Below, in pieces: positions 44,277 to 52,702 of a stretch of 64,000 bases of DNA. The position numbers and the translations under genes were made by a program. Position 1 is the first letter of the stretch. Every line of letters begins with the position of its first letter. The notes beneath the pieces were generated by a model. That model ran no database searches and had not been told where the DNA came from. It was given only the letters and a program-made list of their open reading frames with translations. Source of the stretch: Thioalkalicoccus limnaeus (GTDB taxonomy: Bacteria > Pseudomonadota > Gammaproteobacteria > Chromatiales > Chromatiaceae); contig NZ_JBDKXB010000006.1 of the NCBI RefSeq assembly GCF_041197575.1, positions 1-64,000 on the forward strand. The letters are read 5' to 3'.

Positions 44277-44714
44277 ATGATCAAGCGGCTGGCCCTGATC
44301 GGGATCCTCGTTCTCGGGGCGCTGATCGGTTACCCCTACCTGAGCGGATTGACTGGCCTCGATGGAGGTGTGATCGAACCACCATCGACACGGTCCGAGT
44401 CCCCGTCGGCGCTGGTCGTGCAAGACGTGAAGGTCTACGATCTCGACGGGCGACTGGCCTTTCACGGGGATGTCGACCTGACCCCCGAGCTCGCCCGCAT
44501 CGAGCGCGGCGAACCGGACCCGCATCGGAATGACGGATCGGTGTTTCAGAACCGCGAGCGGCTGTTGCCGATCCAGGAACGCGGCTATTATCGCGAGTAT
44601 GTCGTGCGCACGCCGGGGATCCGTCATGCCGGTCCGCAGCGGCTCGTGATCGGTGCCGGCGGAGAGGTCTATTACACGGCCGATCACTATCGGAGCTTCA
44701 CGAGGATTCGATGA
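44277..44714 (+). CDS. Barnase-like exported ribonuclease
   Basis: This is a 145-residue protein with an N-terminal signal or anchor segment (LALIGILVLGALIGYPYL). The last 65 residues match the guanyl-specific microbial RNase fold: INR-like QNRERLLP, then YYREYVV with the catalytic base Glu107, PQRLVIG with Arg122, and TADHYRSFTRIR with His137. These correspond to barnase Glu73, Arg87 and His102 with nearly the same spacing. The end of the protein is almost the barnase C-terminus. GGAG lies 9 nt before the ATG. Its stop overlaps the barstar-like gene as ATGA, which supports the pairing. It may be a nutritional or competitive RNase; the target is unknown. Confidence 0.9.
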   Translation: MIKRLALIGILVLGALIGYPYLSGLTGLDGGVIEPPSTRSESPSALVVQDVKVYDLDGRLAFHGDVDLTPELARIERGEPDPHRNDGSVFQNRERLLPIQERGYYREYVVRTPGIRHAGPQRLVIGAGGEVYYTADHYRSFTRIR

Positions 44715-45121
44715 CCACGACCGACGAACTGGTCGAACAGATCCTGACCGCCGAGTCGGCGATCCTCACGGTGCCGCGCGAGTGGCTGGTCGCGGCTGTC
44801 GGCACGGCCCTGGAAGGTGCCGGGTATCGGGTCGTGCTCGTTGACCGCGCACCGGTCTTCGACAAGGACACGCTGTTGCACGCGCTCTATCAGGGGTGCG
44901 CATTTCCGGCCTACTTCGGCTTCAACTGGGATGCGCTAGCGGACATGCTGACCGCGAAACAGACCGACGACGACCGACCGATGATCCTCGTCTTTCAGCA
45001 GTTCGAGTCGTTGCGCCGCCGCGCGCCAGAGGTCGCCGAGACCTTCCTCGAGATCGTCGGCGAGGCCTGCGGCACCGCTGGCGGTGCCGTGAAACGCTTG
45101 ATTTTACTCAACGGTGAGTGA
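44711..45121 (+). CDS. Barstar family RNase inhibitor
   Basis: The 136-residue cytoplasmic product has the barstar core: a helix with DKDTLLHALYQ, then FPAYFGFNWDALADMLT, matching barstar LPEYYGENLDALWDCLT, with the two acidic residues that plug the RNase active site (Asp74 and Asp78 here, equal to barstar Asp35 and Asp39). The Trp of barstar is Ala here. Barstar binds barnase-type RNases one to one and blocks them before export. The start overlaps the RNase stop by 4 nt. Confidence 0.92.
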   Translation: MTTTDELVEQILTAESAILTVPREWLVAAVGTALEGAGYRVVLVDRAPVFDKDTLLHALYQGCAFPAYFGFNWDALADMLTAKQTDDDRPMILVFQQFESLRRRAPEVAETFLEIVGEACGTAGGAVKRLILLNGE

Positions 45122-45132
45122 CCCCGAGCCGG

Positions 45133-45486
45133 TCACAACAGAACGCTGACGAGCTTCACCGCCGAGCGTTCGACGGCCTTGTTGACGATGGCACCAACCA
45201 AGGCCTTACCGAACAGTTGCCCGACCTGGCTCGAAGCATCGGCACCCCGAGCCATGACCCCGGCACAACCGGCGTCCTCGAGCACCGCGAGCAACTGACT
45301 GCGCGTCACCAGATCAGGGTCGTACTGCACGGTGATGCTGCCGGCGCGTGGATTCAGTCGCACATGGCTCACGCCGTCCATCGCCATCAACTGATCATGC
45401 GCCGTCTGCGCGGCGGCTGTCCGGCAGCGGAAGGAGTTCGATCGAACACGAAGACGCCCGGGGATGTGATGGATATAGTGACTCAT
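45133..45486 (-). CDS. HMA-like (HMA_2 type) small protein
   Basis: The 117-residue product begins MSHYIHHIPGRLRVRS and contains MDGVSHVRLNPRAGSITVQYDPDL, a ferredoxin-like beta-alpha-beta pattern close to heavy-metal-associated domains but without the CxxC metal pair. That is the HMA_2 pattern, found alone or at the front of some P-type ATPases. The C-terminal half is more hydrophobic (GKALVGAIVNKAV). The ATG at 45486 has AGAGGT 6 nt upstream. It is convergent with barstar and divergent from a cupin gene. Metal binding is not certain. Confidence 0.7.
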   Translation of the reverse strand: MSHYIHHIPGRLRVRSNSFRCRTAAAQTAHDQLMAMDGVSHVRLNPRAGSITVQYDPDLVTRSQLLAVLEDAGCAGVMARGADASSQVGQLFGKALVGAIVNKAVERSAVKLVSVLL

Positions 45487-45669
45487 GGGGACCTCTAGCG
45501 CACATCGAAGCCAGTTGGAAACGCGACTAGTTCCGATTCTAATTCGACTGAGCCCAGGGTGCAAACGTTTCTCAGTTGCGCGACCGGCCCGCGACTGTTA
45601 TCGTCCCGGGCCTGCGGCAAGAACCGCCATCCGAGATCTAACCAACTGTTTCATGGGGTAAACAACGCG

Positions 45670-46020
45670 ATGAAAGAAGCCGAGTGGCAGGTCTTCGAGC
45701 TCGACGACCTGGTCGCCAAGGTCGAACGCAACGGGGTCACCCTGAAGGAGTTTCTTCGGACCCCATCCCTCTCGTGCTCGATCTATCATCTACCGGCGGG
45801 CTCGAAGGACATGGCCAGCGCCCATGAGGAGGATGAGCTGTACCTGGTCCTCGATGGCCGCGCTCAGCTGCGGGTCGGAGAGACCGAACATCAGGTTCGG
45901 AAAGGCACCTTGATGTACGTCCACGCGGCCTGTAGCCACGCCTTCTTCGACATCACCGAAGATTTGACGGTGCTGGCCTTTTTCGGAGCACCGGCGCGCA
46001 ATCTGAAGGCGCGCGGCTGA
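45670..46020 (+). CDS. Small cupin domain protein
   Basis: This 116-residue single-domain cupin has the first motif around HEEDELYLVLDGRAQLRVG and the second around VHAACSHAFFDI, with histidine and glutamate residues placed to bind one metal ion. Such proteins are isomerases, dioxygenases or simple binding proteins; the sequence does not say which. The longer open frame from 45559 is rejected since the extra residues look random and the first real cupin-like residues follow the ATG at 45670. It is divergent from the HMA-like gene with a 183-nt shared control region. Confidence 0.75.
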   Translation: MKEAEWQVFELDDLVAKVERNGVTLKEFLRTPSLSCSIYHLPAGSKDMASAHEEDELYLVLDGRAQLRVGETEHQVRKGTLMYVHAACSHAFFDITEDLTVLAFFGAPARNLKARG

Positions 46021-46088
46021 CGCGTCGCCTCGATCAGGCTCCTCCTGCGTCCTGTCGGTGACGCCGGCAGCCGTTCGCACCTCTTCGG

Positions 46089-47006
46089 TCAAGGGCCGGC
46101 AAAACGTGCAGACAACGCAAGCACGAGACCGATCGCGAGCAGTACCGAGACGGCCGCCCGGCCATGGGCCCGCCAGCGCAGCCGCGACAGGATCTCGGAT
46201 TCGTCGAACGTCGAGATGATAAAGGGCTGGCGACCGTCACCGGTGGCAGATACGCGCGACAGCGGCGGCTTGGCGCGGAGCCGGGACTCGGCGCGCGCGG
46301 CGAGGCGTTCGGCCTCCTCGCGCGCGCGTTCCCAGTCGGCAAGGTCGATCTCGCCATCGCCGTTGCGGTCGAACGCGGCAACGCGCGCCGGGTCGCGCTT
46401 CCAGCGCGCAAGCAGCCGGCGGACCAATTCCTGCTTCTCGGCGTCGCCGCGGCGCGGCGTCTCGAAGCGGCCGAGGACATACAGCGGCTCACCATCCATG
46501 ATGCGCTCCTCGCGGAACCGGTAGCGCGATCGCACCTGGACCCACACCCGTTTGACCGGCTTCGGCGTCTGCCGCGAGCCGCCGTACCAGACATCGGCGG
46601 TGCGACACTTGAAGGTCCCACCGGCCGGCTCGACCAGGCACCGCCCAGTGCCATCGTCGAGCAGGAACGGGGCCGGATGCTCGCCGTGCTCGACGGTCAC
46701 CCAACGTCGGTTGCGCCCCGCGCCCTGTTCTCTCTCGACACGATAGCGATACCAGACGCAAGGCAGTCGCGTCAGTGGCGCAACGGCCGACTCACGATGG
46801 CGCCGCGCCAGACCGATCAGCTCGACGTAACCCTGAGGTGCCGACCGGATGCGGGCCGTCGGCGTATCGGCCACGATGCGCAGGCGCCAGAAACTGGTCA
46901 GCGCCGAGCGCAACAGGAACGCGGCGAGACCGGCGGCGACCAGGGCGCCGATCCAGAACTCCTGGCTCTCCAGCGCCCGCAGTTCGGTCGCGATCGACGC
47001 AAACAT
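46089..47006 (-). CDS. GIDE-domain membrane protein with EF-hand
   Basis: The product is 305 residues. An N-terminal TM (FWIGALVAAGLAAFLL) is followed by a GIDE-like domain as in E3 ubiquitin-ligase-like bacterial proteins (region APLTRLPCVWYRYRVER and GRCLVEPAGG), then a calcium-binding EF-hand loop FDRNGDGEIDLADWE near residue 215, a Arg/Ala/Glu-rich helix and a C-terminal TM (AVSVLLAIGLVLAL). No RING finger is present, so ligase activity is not implied. The ATG shares one base with the lemA stop (TGATG). LemA-GIDE pairing is a recurrent bacterial arrangement of unknown function. Confidence 0.8.
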   Translation of the reverse strand: MFASIATELRALESQEFWIGALVAAGLAAFLLRSALTSFWRLRIVADTPTARIRSAPQGYVELIGLARRHRESAVAPLTRLPCVWYRYRVEREQGAGRNRRWVTVEHGEHPAPFLLDDGTGRCLVEPAGGTFKCRTADVWYGGSRQTPKPVKRVWVQVRSRYRFREERIMDGEPLYVLGRFETPRRGDAEKQELVRRLLARWKRDPARVAAFDRNGDGEIDLADWERAREEAERLAARAESRLRAKPPLSRVSATGDGRQPFIISTFDESEILSRLRWRAHGRAAVSVLLAIGLVLALSARFAGP

Positions 47007-47572
47007 CAGCCAAACAGCGCGCGCAGATCGACATCTTGCCGTTCGCTTGCGAACTCGAGCAGCTCCCGTGGACCGAAGGCGAACAGGCGCGCGACGAATA
47101 GATCCGGAAACTGCTCGATGCGGACATTGTTCCGGTTGACGCTCTCGTTGTAGAGCTCGCGCCGATCGGCGATCGTCTCCTCGAGGCCGGAGATGCGCGT
47201 GGACAGGTGCCGGAAGCTGTCGTTGGCCTTGAGATCCGGATAGCCCTCGGCCAGCGCGAACAGGCTGCCGAGGCCGGCACGCAATGCCCCCTCCGCGGCC
47301 CCGAGCCGTTTCGGATCACCCTCCGCGCTGGCCTCGAACACGGCCCCGCGGGCTCGTACGACGCGATCGAGCGTCTCCTGCTCGTAGTGCATGTACTGCT
47401 TGCAGACCTCAACCAGCTTCGGGAGCTCTTCATGGCGCTGTTTCAGCGCCACGTCGATATTCGCCCAGGCCTTGTCGATCCCGTGCTTCAGGCGCACCAG
47501 GTTGTTGTAGATCTGGACCGCGTACAGAACGGCAACGGCCAAGATGACCAGCGAGATGACGGCGACGACCAT
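47006..47572 (-). CDS. LemA family protein
   Basis: The 188-residue product has an N-terminal TM (VVAVISLVILAVAVLYAVQIYNN begins the chain) followed by the LemA helical domain: LVRLKHGIDKAWANIDVALKQRHEELPKLVE-type sequence, then a region with ENIADRRE-like ETIADRRELYNESVNRNN and FPDLFVARLFAF. LemA proteins are inner-membrane, with a large helical part outside; function is unclear. It is coupled to the GIDE gene downstream by a TGATG overlap. Confidence 0.93.
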   Translation of the reverse strand: MVVAVISLVILAVAVLYAVQIYNNLVRLKHGIDKAWANIDVALKQRHEELPKLVEVCKQYMHYEQETLDRVVRARGAVFEASAEGDPKRLGAAEGALRAGLGSLFALAEGYPDLKANDSFRHLSTRISGLEETIADRRELYNESVNRNNVRIEQFPDLFVARLFAFGPRELLEFASERQDVDLRALFG

Positions 47573-47716
47573 GGCAAGACTCCAACGCTAGCGATATTCG
47601 CAGCGCGATTCTAGCCGCATCGCGCGGGTCCGGGTTCGCACCCGTTCGCACATTCGGCTCGAACATGGATCGTGCCCGTCATTTGGGGCATGCCTTGGGC
47701 AACGATAGGGTCCTCT

Positions 47717-49330
47717 CTAATCGAAGAGGATCCGTAACCGTTCCAGTTCTGACTCGCTCCAGCCCTCAGGCTCGGTCAGAGCGAGCCAGGCGTCGATATA
47801 GTGGGTCGGGGCGAACTCATGACCGAAACCGCTGGGCGCGGTGCCGACCATCATGTCGGCCGCCAGCTGAAGCATGGTCACCACCGGGAACCAGCGCAGC
47901 TCGGGCGACACGTCGGGCGCACGGGGTTCGCGCATCCAGTCGGGTTCGCGCCACGCCGCGCCGGGGCTGAAGAAGGTGATCGGATCGCTGGGGTACTGGA
48001 GGAAGGCAATCCGGAAATTCCCCCACTCGGCCTGGCCCCGGTCGAGACCCAACTCCTGGTTCATGACGCGGACCACCGAGCCGCCGCGAAACTCGGGCAG
48101 CCAGGCCGGCGACCCAGGATCCCGCTCGGCCGTCATCCGCCTCCAGGTCGCATGGCGGAACGGCGGGCCGCTCCACAACACGCCATCGAAGGGATCATCG
48201 ATGATGTCGTAGAGATCGAAGGACAGATCGGAATTCAGCGAACCCAGACTGAGGCCGCTGAGAAAGAGTCGCGGACGGCTATCCCGAGGTAGGGTGCGCC
48301 AGTATCCATAGATCTCCGCGAACAGTGCGCGCGCCATGTCGGCACCATAGGATGCCTGTGTAAGCAAGGCCAACGGGCTGTTGAGGTATGAGTACTGCGC
48401 GGCCACGGTGGCGATGTCACCGCGATGCAGATACTCGAGGGTATCCTGTCCGGCCGGGTCCACCCATCCAGTCCCGGTCGGCGTGACCAGCACCAGGATC
48501 GAGCGCTCGAACCCGCCCGCGCGTTTGAGTTCCTCGAGGGCCAACCGGGCGCGCTCCTCGGCATCACCGGCTGAATTCAGACCGACGTAGACCCGGATCG
48601 GCGCAGGCGCCGGCGCGCCGAGAAACTCGCTCAATTCGTCGGAGGTCGGACCGCCCGCCACGAACCGGCGCCCCTGGCGGCCCAGATCCCTCCAGTCGAC
48701 CAGCGACGCAGCGCTACCGGTCTGCAGCGTCCCAACAGGCCGCGGCAGATCATCCTCGATCAACGCGTCCAGTTGTTGAAAGGACCGGTCGGCAAGCCGC
48801 AGCGCCGACGACACGAGCACACCGTCGATGACCGTCCAGAACAGCAGGATCGCTGCGGTGATGCCGGCCAGATGGGAAATACGGGCCGGCAGGAATCGGT
48901 GAAGCCATCGTGACAGGAGGCGAAATACCCAGCGAAACAGCCGCGCGAGGCCGATCAGCACGACAGCCACGAGGATGGCCACGAGACCGATCAGAAGCGG
49001 GTGCGCGCCGGGAGACGCCTCCATGCCCATCAGCGCGCGGAGTGAGTTCTGCCAATGCGAGGCCTGCCAGAGGAAACCCACCGTGATCACGAGACCGATC
49101 ACGGCCGCGAACCCGTTGGCTATCGGCACCGCGCGCCCCCGGACCAAGGGCAGTTGCAGATACTTCCAGAGAAACACGGCGGCGACACCCAGACCATAGC
49201 CGGCTGCGAACGACAACCCGGAGAGGGCGCCCTGGACTAGGAAAGGGCGCGGCAGCAGCGACGGGGTCAGGGAAAAGGCGAAAAACATCGCGCCAACGAC
49301 CAGGCCGACGATGCTCGGAGGCGCCCTCAT
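47717..49330 (-). CDS. Polytopic alpha/beta-hydrolase (PF10081-type)
   Basis: This is a 537-residue protein with about five TM segments in the first 200 residues, a pattern typical of the Abhydrolase_9 N-terminal region (FAFSLTPSLLPRPFLVQG). The catalytic domain follows from about residue 240, with the nucleophile serine in LSGLSLGSLNSD and a late histidine in GFGHEFAP. Family members are membrane-tethered hydrolases of unknown substrate. The gene is 144 nt upstream of lemA on the same strand, and divergent from the acetyltransferase. Confidence 0.88.
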   Translation of the reverse strand: MRAPPSIVGLVVGAMFFAFSLTPSLLPRPFLVQGALSGLSFAAGYGLGVAAVFLWKYLQLPLVRGRAVPIANGFAAVIGLVITVGFLWQASHWQNSLRALMGMEASPGAHPLLIGLVAILVAVVLIGLARLFRWVFRLLSRWLHRFLPARISHLAGITAAILLFWTVIDGVLVSSALRLADRSFQQLDALIEDDLPRPVGTLQTGSAASLVDWRDLGRQGRRFVAGGPTSDELSEFLGAPAPAPIRVYVGLNSAGDAEERARLALEELKRAGGFERSILVLVTPTGTGWVDPAGQDTLEYLHRGDIATVAAQYSYLNSPLALLTQASYGADMARALFAEIYGYWRTLPRDSRPRLFLSGLSLGSLNSDLSFDLYDIIDDPFDGVLWSGPPFRHATWRRMTAERDPGSPAWLPEFRGGSVVRVMNQELGLDRGQAEWGNFRIAFLQYPSDPITFFSPGAAWREPDWMREPRAPDVSPELRWFPVVTMLQLAADMMVGTAPSGFGHEFAPTHYIDAWLALTEPEGWSESELERLRILFD

Positions 49331-49672
49331 TCCGAATGCCCCCCGGCGGCGAGGTCAGGACCACCCGCGCCGATATCTGCGACGACACCCTCATCCAAGT
49401 TAACCAAGGCATTCTCCTCTCGGGCTAAAGCCGTTATCAAGGTATCCATCGCACGTGTTGCATCGGTTCAAGGCAGACATCCGCCCACGAAACCGGCGTA
49501 GGGTACACTTCGGTCACGGCCAGTTCCACAGCCGCACCGCCGTCGCGGTTCGCGATAGGCAGGCCCTTGGCTTCTCGAGCAACCATTGCTTCCCTGGCCA
49601 ACGACGGCGCGGCGCCCTGATGAGCCGCCGTGCAAGAGGTCCACTAGAACCCGCGCTATGCCGGAGGTAACG
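49331..49672. other. Divergent intergenic region, no gene assigned
   Basis: These 342 bases between the membrane hydrolase and the acetyltransferase contain only short frames that look random. Both promoters must lie here. I see no clear consensus hexamers, hairpin or repeat. Confidence 0.5.
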
Positions 49673-50338
49673 ATGCCCGGACCGAGCCCCGACACGAAGC
49701 ACCCGATGCCGGGTTTCCCGCAGGTCTGCTTCATCCGCAACACTGTGCGGAACCCTCGCATCATCGTCGGCGACTACACCTATTACGATGACCCGGAGAA
49801 CTCCGAGGACTTCGAGCGCAACGTGCTCTACCATTTCCCGTTCACCGGCGACCGCCTGATCATCGGCAAATTCTGCGCGATCGCGCGCGGCGTGCGTTTC
49901 ATCATGAACGGTGCCAATCACGCGCTGTCGGGTATCTCGACCTACCCCTTTTACATCTTCGGCAACGGCTGGGAGACGGCAGAGCCCGAACCGGCCGACC
50001 TTCCGTACAAGGGCGACACCATCATCGGCAACGATGTCTGGATCGGGTACGAGGCCTTGATCATGCCCGGGGTCCGGATCGGCAACGGCGCGATCGTCTC
50101 GGCACGCGCCGTGGTGGTGCGCGACGTACCCGCATACAGCATCGTCGGCGGCAACCCGGCTCAGCCCATTCGCCAGCGCTTCAGCGCCGAGACCATCGCG
50201 CGACTCGAGGCCATCGCCTGGTGGGACTGGCCGGTCGAGAAGATCACCGCCCATCTGGACAAGATCACGGGCGCCGATGTCGATGCCCTCGAGGCCGCTG
50301 CCGGGAACGCACACGGACGCTCCGATAGCGCTCGTTAG
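49673..50338 (+). CDS. Vat/CatB-type hexapeptide acetyltransferase
   Basis: The 221-residue product is a left-handed beta-helix acetyltransferase of the xenobiotic class. It has GDYTYYDD, FCAIARGVRFIMNGANH with the catalytic histidine of the STYPF neighbourhood, the hexapeptide run IGNDVWIGYEALIMPGVRIG and IVGGNPAQPIRQRF. Vat and CatB enzymes acetylate streptogramin A or chloramphenicol, but most chromosomal members have unknown acceptors. The ATG at 49673 has GGAGG 5 nt upstream and is preferred to 49658 and longer forms. Confidence 0.9.
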   Translation: MPGPSPDTKHPMPGFPQVCFIRNTVRNPRIIVGDYTYYDDPENSEDFERNVLYHFPFTGDRLIIGKFCAIARGVRFIMNGANHALSGISTYPFYIFGNGWETAEPEPADLPYKGDTIIGNDVWIGYEALIMPGVRIGNGAIVSARAVVVRDVPAYSIVGGNPAQPIRQRFSAETIARLEAIAWWDWPVEKITAHLDKITGADVDALEAAAGNAHGRSDSAR

Positions 50339-50518
50339 CATTCTGACAGGTCATCGACGGGACGCGCTCTGCCGGGCGAAGCTGACGGGCCTTGTGGCTC
50401 AACCGTGGTTCTTCCCTTCGGCGCCTCTCACGCCTTGTACACAACTGTCACCGCGGTGCCTTCGGCGACAACAGGGTAACCTCATCCTTGTTGACCCTAC
50501 TTTTTCCTTTGTTGTCTA

Positions 50519-50546
50519 TTGACGAGTCCTCTTCTAGGCTTGTAAG
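50519..50546 (+). promoter_or_regulatory. Candidate promoter of the caspase gene cluster
   Basis: TTGACG (50519-50524) and TGTAAG (50541-50546) are spaced by 16 bases in a locally AT- and pyrimidine-rich island (50485-50550). An overlapping alternative uses TTGACC at 50491. It is about 30 nt before the first gene of the cluster. Confidence 0.3.
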
Positions 50547-50575
50547 CACAACGAGTCCGCGAGGGATAGGTGGAG

Positions 50576-51730
50576 ATGAACGAGCCGCGCTTGGCTGGTA
50601 AGCTGTTGCTGGCGCTGTCGCTGGGCATGCTGACGTCGGGCCTCGGCGGCTGCGTAACCTTGCCAGCGGACGGCGCCTCCCCGGTCGCCCGAAGCGCCAG
50701 CTCACCTCCCGACTCAGTGGAGGATTTCGTCCTGTGCGACTGCATGCTCCCAGGTCAGGTGCGCCAACTCGGCACCATGGTGACCTACCTCGGCCCGCGG
50801 CGGCTCGTGAAGACGACACCGAGGGATTGCGCGATCCGCGGCGGCGAATATGTGGTCTTCGATCGCGCCAATTACGCCTCGGCGCGGGATAGCCTGCTGC
50901 CGAAGGCTCAGCAGGGAAATGCCGTAGCCCAAACGCACCTTGGCGAGATCTATGAGAGAGGGTTGGGCCTACCGGCTCGGGATTATGAGCGCGCGGCGGA
51001 GTGGTACCGCAAAGCCGCCGAACAGGGACACGAGGCGGCTCAGATCCGACTGGGGGCGCTCTATGAACGTGGCTTAGGAGTCCCGCAAGACAGGCAGGCT
51101 GCGCTTGAATGGTATCGCCGCGCGTCCGGGTTGGATCAGGACGAGATCGTCTTTCGCTCGACATTGGAGGCGGAACGTGCCGCCTTTCGCCAGGAGGCCG
51201 CTAAGCGTCGCAGTCTGCAAGCGTCACTTCAGAGAGAGCTGACATCTACCGAACACCGCCTCCAGGCCCAGACGAGGGAAAAGGAGGTCCTCCAGCAAGA
51301 GATCCAGAACCTACGCCGCCAGCTCGAAGGTCAGGCACAGGCGCGCAGCCCTCCAGGGACAGGCGGCGGCGATGCCGCGGAGGGACTGCGGCGACAACTG
51401 GCCAGCCTCGAGCAGCAGTTGGCCGCGAAGGACCAGGCACTGGCCTCCGCCGAGGCGGCGTTGTCCGAGCAACAATCGGTGTTGACGAGCCAATTGCGGG
51501 AGGCGCAGAGCCGCGCCGATCAGCTCGCGCTCGAGATCGAGGCGACACAGCGGCAACTCGACGAGGCATCTCGGGAGCTTCAGCAGGCAAGAGGCCAGCT
51601 CGACGAAGCGTCATCGGAAGGCGGTCGACGGATCGCCGAACTCGAAAACCAGGTGGCCCGGCTGGAAAAGCTCCAAGCCAGCCGCAAGGAGCAAAGGGAT
51701 GAGGTGCTTGGCCTCCTCGCCCAGCGGTAA
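50576..51730 (+). CDS. Sel1-repeat lipoprotein with long coiled coil
   Basis: The product is 384 residues. A signal peptide with a lipobox-like LGGC near residue 25 suggests a lipoprotein. A short Cys-containing domain (DFVLCDC, PRDCAIRGGEY) precedes two Sel1 repeats (QGNAVAQTHLGEIYERGLG and QGHEAAQIRLGALYERGLG units, about residues 115-185). From about residue 195 to the end is one long coiled coil rich in Gln, Glu, Leu and Arg. Sel1 repeats bind partner proteins. Similar N-terminal halves are joined to caspase domains in other proteins; here the caspase is a separate gene two places downstream. The ATG at 50576 has AGG 5 nt upstream; a GTG at 50570 is an alternative. Confidence 0.8.
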   Translation: MNEPRLAGKLLLALSLGMLTSGLGGCVTLPADGASPVARSASSPPDSVEDFVLCDCMLPGQVRQLGTMVTYLGPRRLVKTTPRDCAIRGGEYVVFDRANYASARDSLLPKAQQGNAVAQTHLGEIYERGLGLPARDYERAAEWYRKAAEQGHEAAQIRLGALYERGLGVPQDRQAALEWYRRASGLDQDEIVFRSTLEAERAAFRQEAAKRRSLQASLQRELTSTEHRLQAQTREKEVLQQEIQNLRRQLEGQAQARSPPGTGGGDAAEGLRRQLASLEQQLAAKDQALASAEAALSEQQSVLTSQLREAQSRADQLALEIEATQRQLDEASRELQQARGQLDEASSEGGRRIAELENQVARLEKLQASRKEQRDEVLGLLAQR

Positions 51731-51766
51731 GTCCTGCGCGCTTTTCGGCGCCGAATCCGGCCGGCC

Positions 51767-52702
51767 ATGAGTGCGTCGCCACGGCGGACCCTTGCGGAGA
51801 CATTGAAGGCATTCGTGGCCCATTGGGGCACACTTGTCGCCGTCAGCAGCTTTCTCGTGTATCTCTTCGGCTATCTCTCGCTGCGGTTTCACCTCACCAC
51901 GCTCGGCATCGAAACCGACCTCAATCTCCTCGACGAGCGCTACCTCTTCGCCGGAGCCCGGTTTCTCGTCTACACCGTGTCCGCGATCCCGATTCTCGTC
52001 CTGCTGGCTTTGATCGCCGTCGGCCTCGCCGCGCCTCTGTTCCTGCTCGCTCGGATCATTTCGTCCTGGCTACCGGCGCCGGTCGGCCGCGAGCCAGCGC
52101 CGAGGGACGTCGCGGGGCTGCGCGCGCTGTGGCGACGTCCGGCAACACCAGTGCTGCTCGGCATCCTGTTGGCCACCGCGCTGATCCAATTGGTCATGCG
52201 GCAATGCTTCGTCATGAGCAACCTATTGGTTCGCGAGACCCTGCCGGGGCCAGACTGGCTGCAGGCATTGCTGTTGGCAGACAACGAAGCCGTGCGATCA
52301 CTCTATATCGCAGCATTGCTCGCCGCGCTGATCGCCTGCTGGGGTCTCTTGATGGCGGCGCTCGGACGCGAGCCGATCGGTAAACCATGGATGCGTCCTC
52401 TGCAAGCGCTGCTTGCCCTCCTGATCGCGATCGCCGTGCTGCTTCTGCCCGTGAATCATGGCATCTTGATCGCCGGCAAAACGGTCCCCAAGGTCGTAGT
52501 ACATGACTCCAACTATGGCTCGCTCGATCGATGCGCCGACACCTGGCTCATTTGGAATGGCAGCCGCCTGGCGGTGCTTTCCTGTCGCGAAGACGCAGGA
52601 GCTGCGTCCCGCTGGAGCCTACTGATGCTGGATCGCTCGATCGAGCAGCAGATGAGCATCGTACGGTTCGATCCGATCCTGACGCTTCGTTTCAGAGGTT
52701 GA
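51767..52702 (+). CDS. Polytopic membrane protein of unknown family
   Basis: The product is 311 residues. About five hydrophobic segments can be seen (near residues 20-40, 65-100, 125-145, 175-200 and 215-240), followed by a C-terminal soluble part of about 70 residues with two cysteines (RCADTW and LSCRED). I do not recognise the family. It lies 36 nt after the Sel1 lipoprotein and its stop overlaps the start region of the WD40-caspase gene, so it is probably the membrane part of the same system. Confidence 0.8.
   Translation: MSASPRRTLAETLKAFVAHWGTLVAVSSFLVYLFGYLSLRFHLTTLGIETDLNLLDERYLFAGARFLVYTVSAIPILVLLALIAVGLAAPLFLLARIISSWLPAPVGREPAPRDVAGLRALWRRPATPVLLGILLATALIQLVMRQCFVMSNLLVRETLPGPDWLQALLLADNEAVRSLYIAALLAALIACWGLLMAALGREPIGKPWMRPLQALLALLIAIAVLLLPVNHGILIAGKTVPKVVVHDSNYGSLDRCADTWLIWNGSRLAVLSCREDAGAASRWSLLMLDRSIEQQMSIVRFDPILTLRFRG

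Noticed and set aside
44201..44533. 110-residue plus-strand frame overlapping the RNase gene
   Set aside because: It is Arg-rich and out of frame with the RNase, whose catalytic residues and overlap with barstar fix the true frame.
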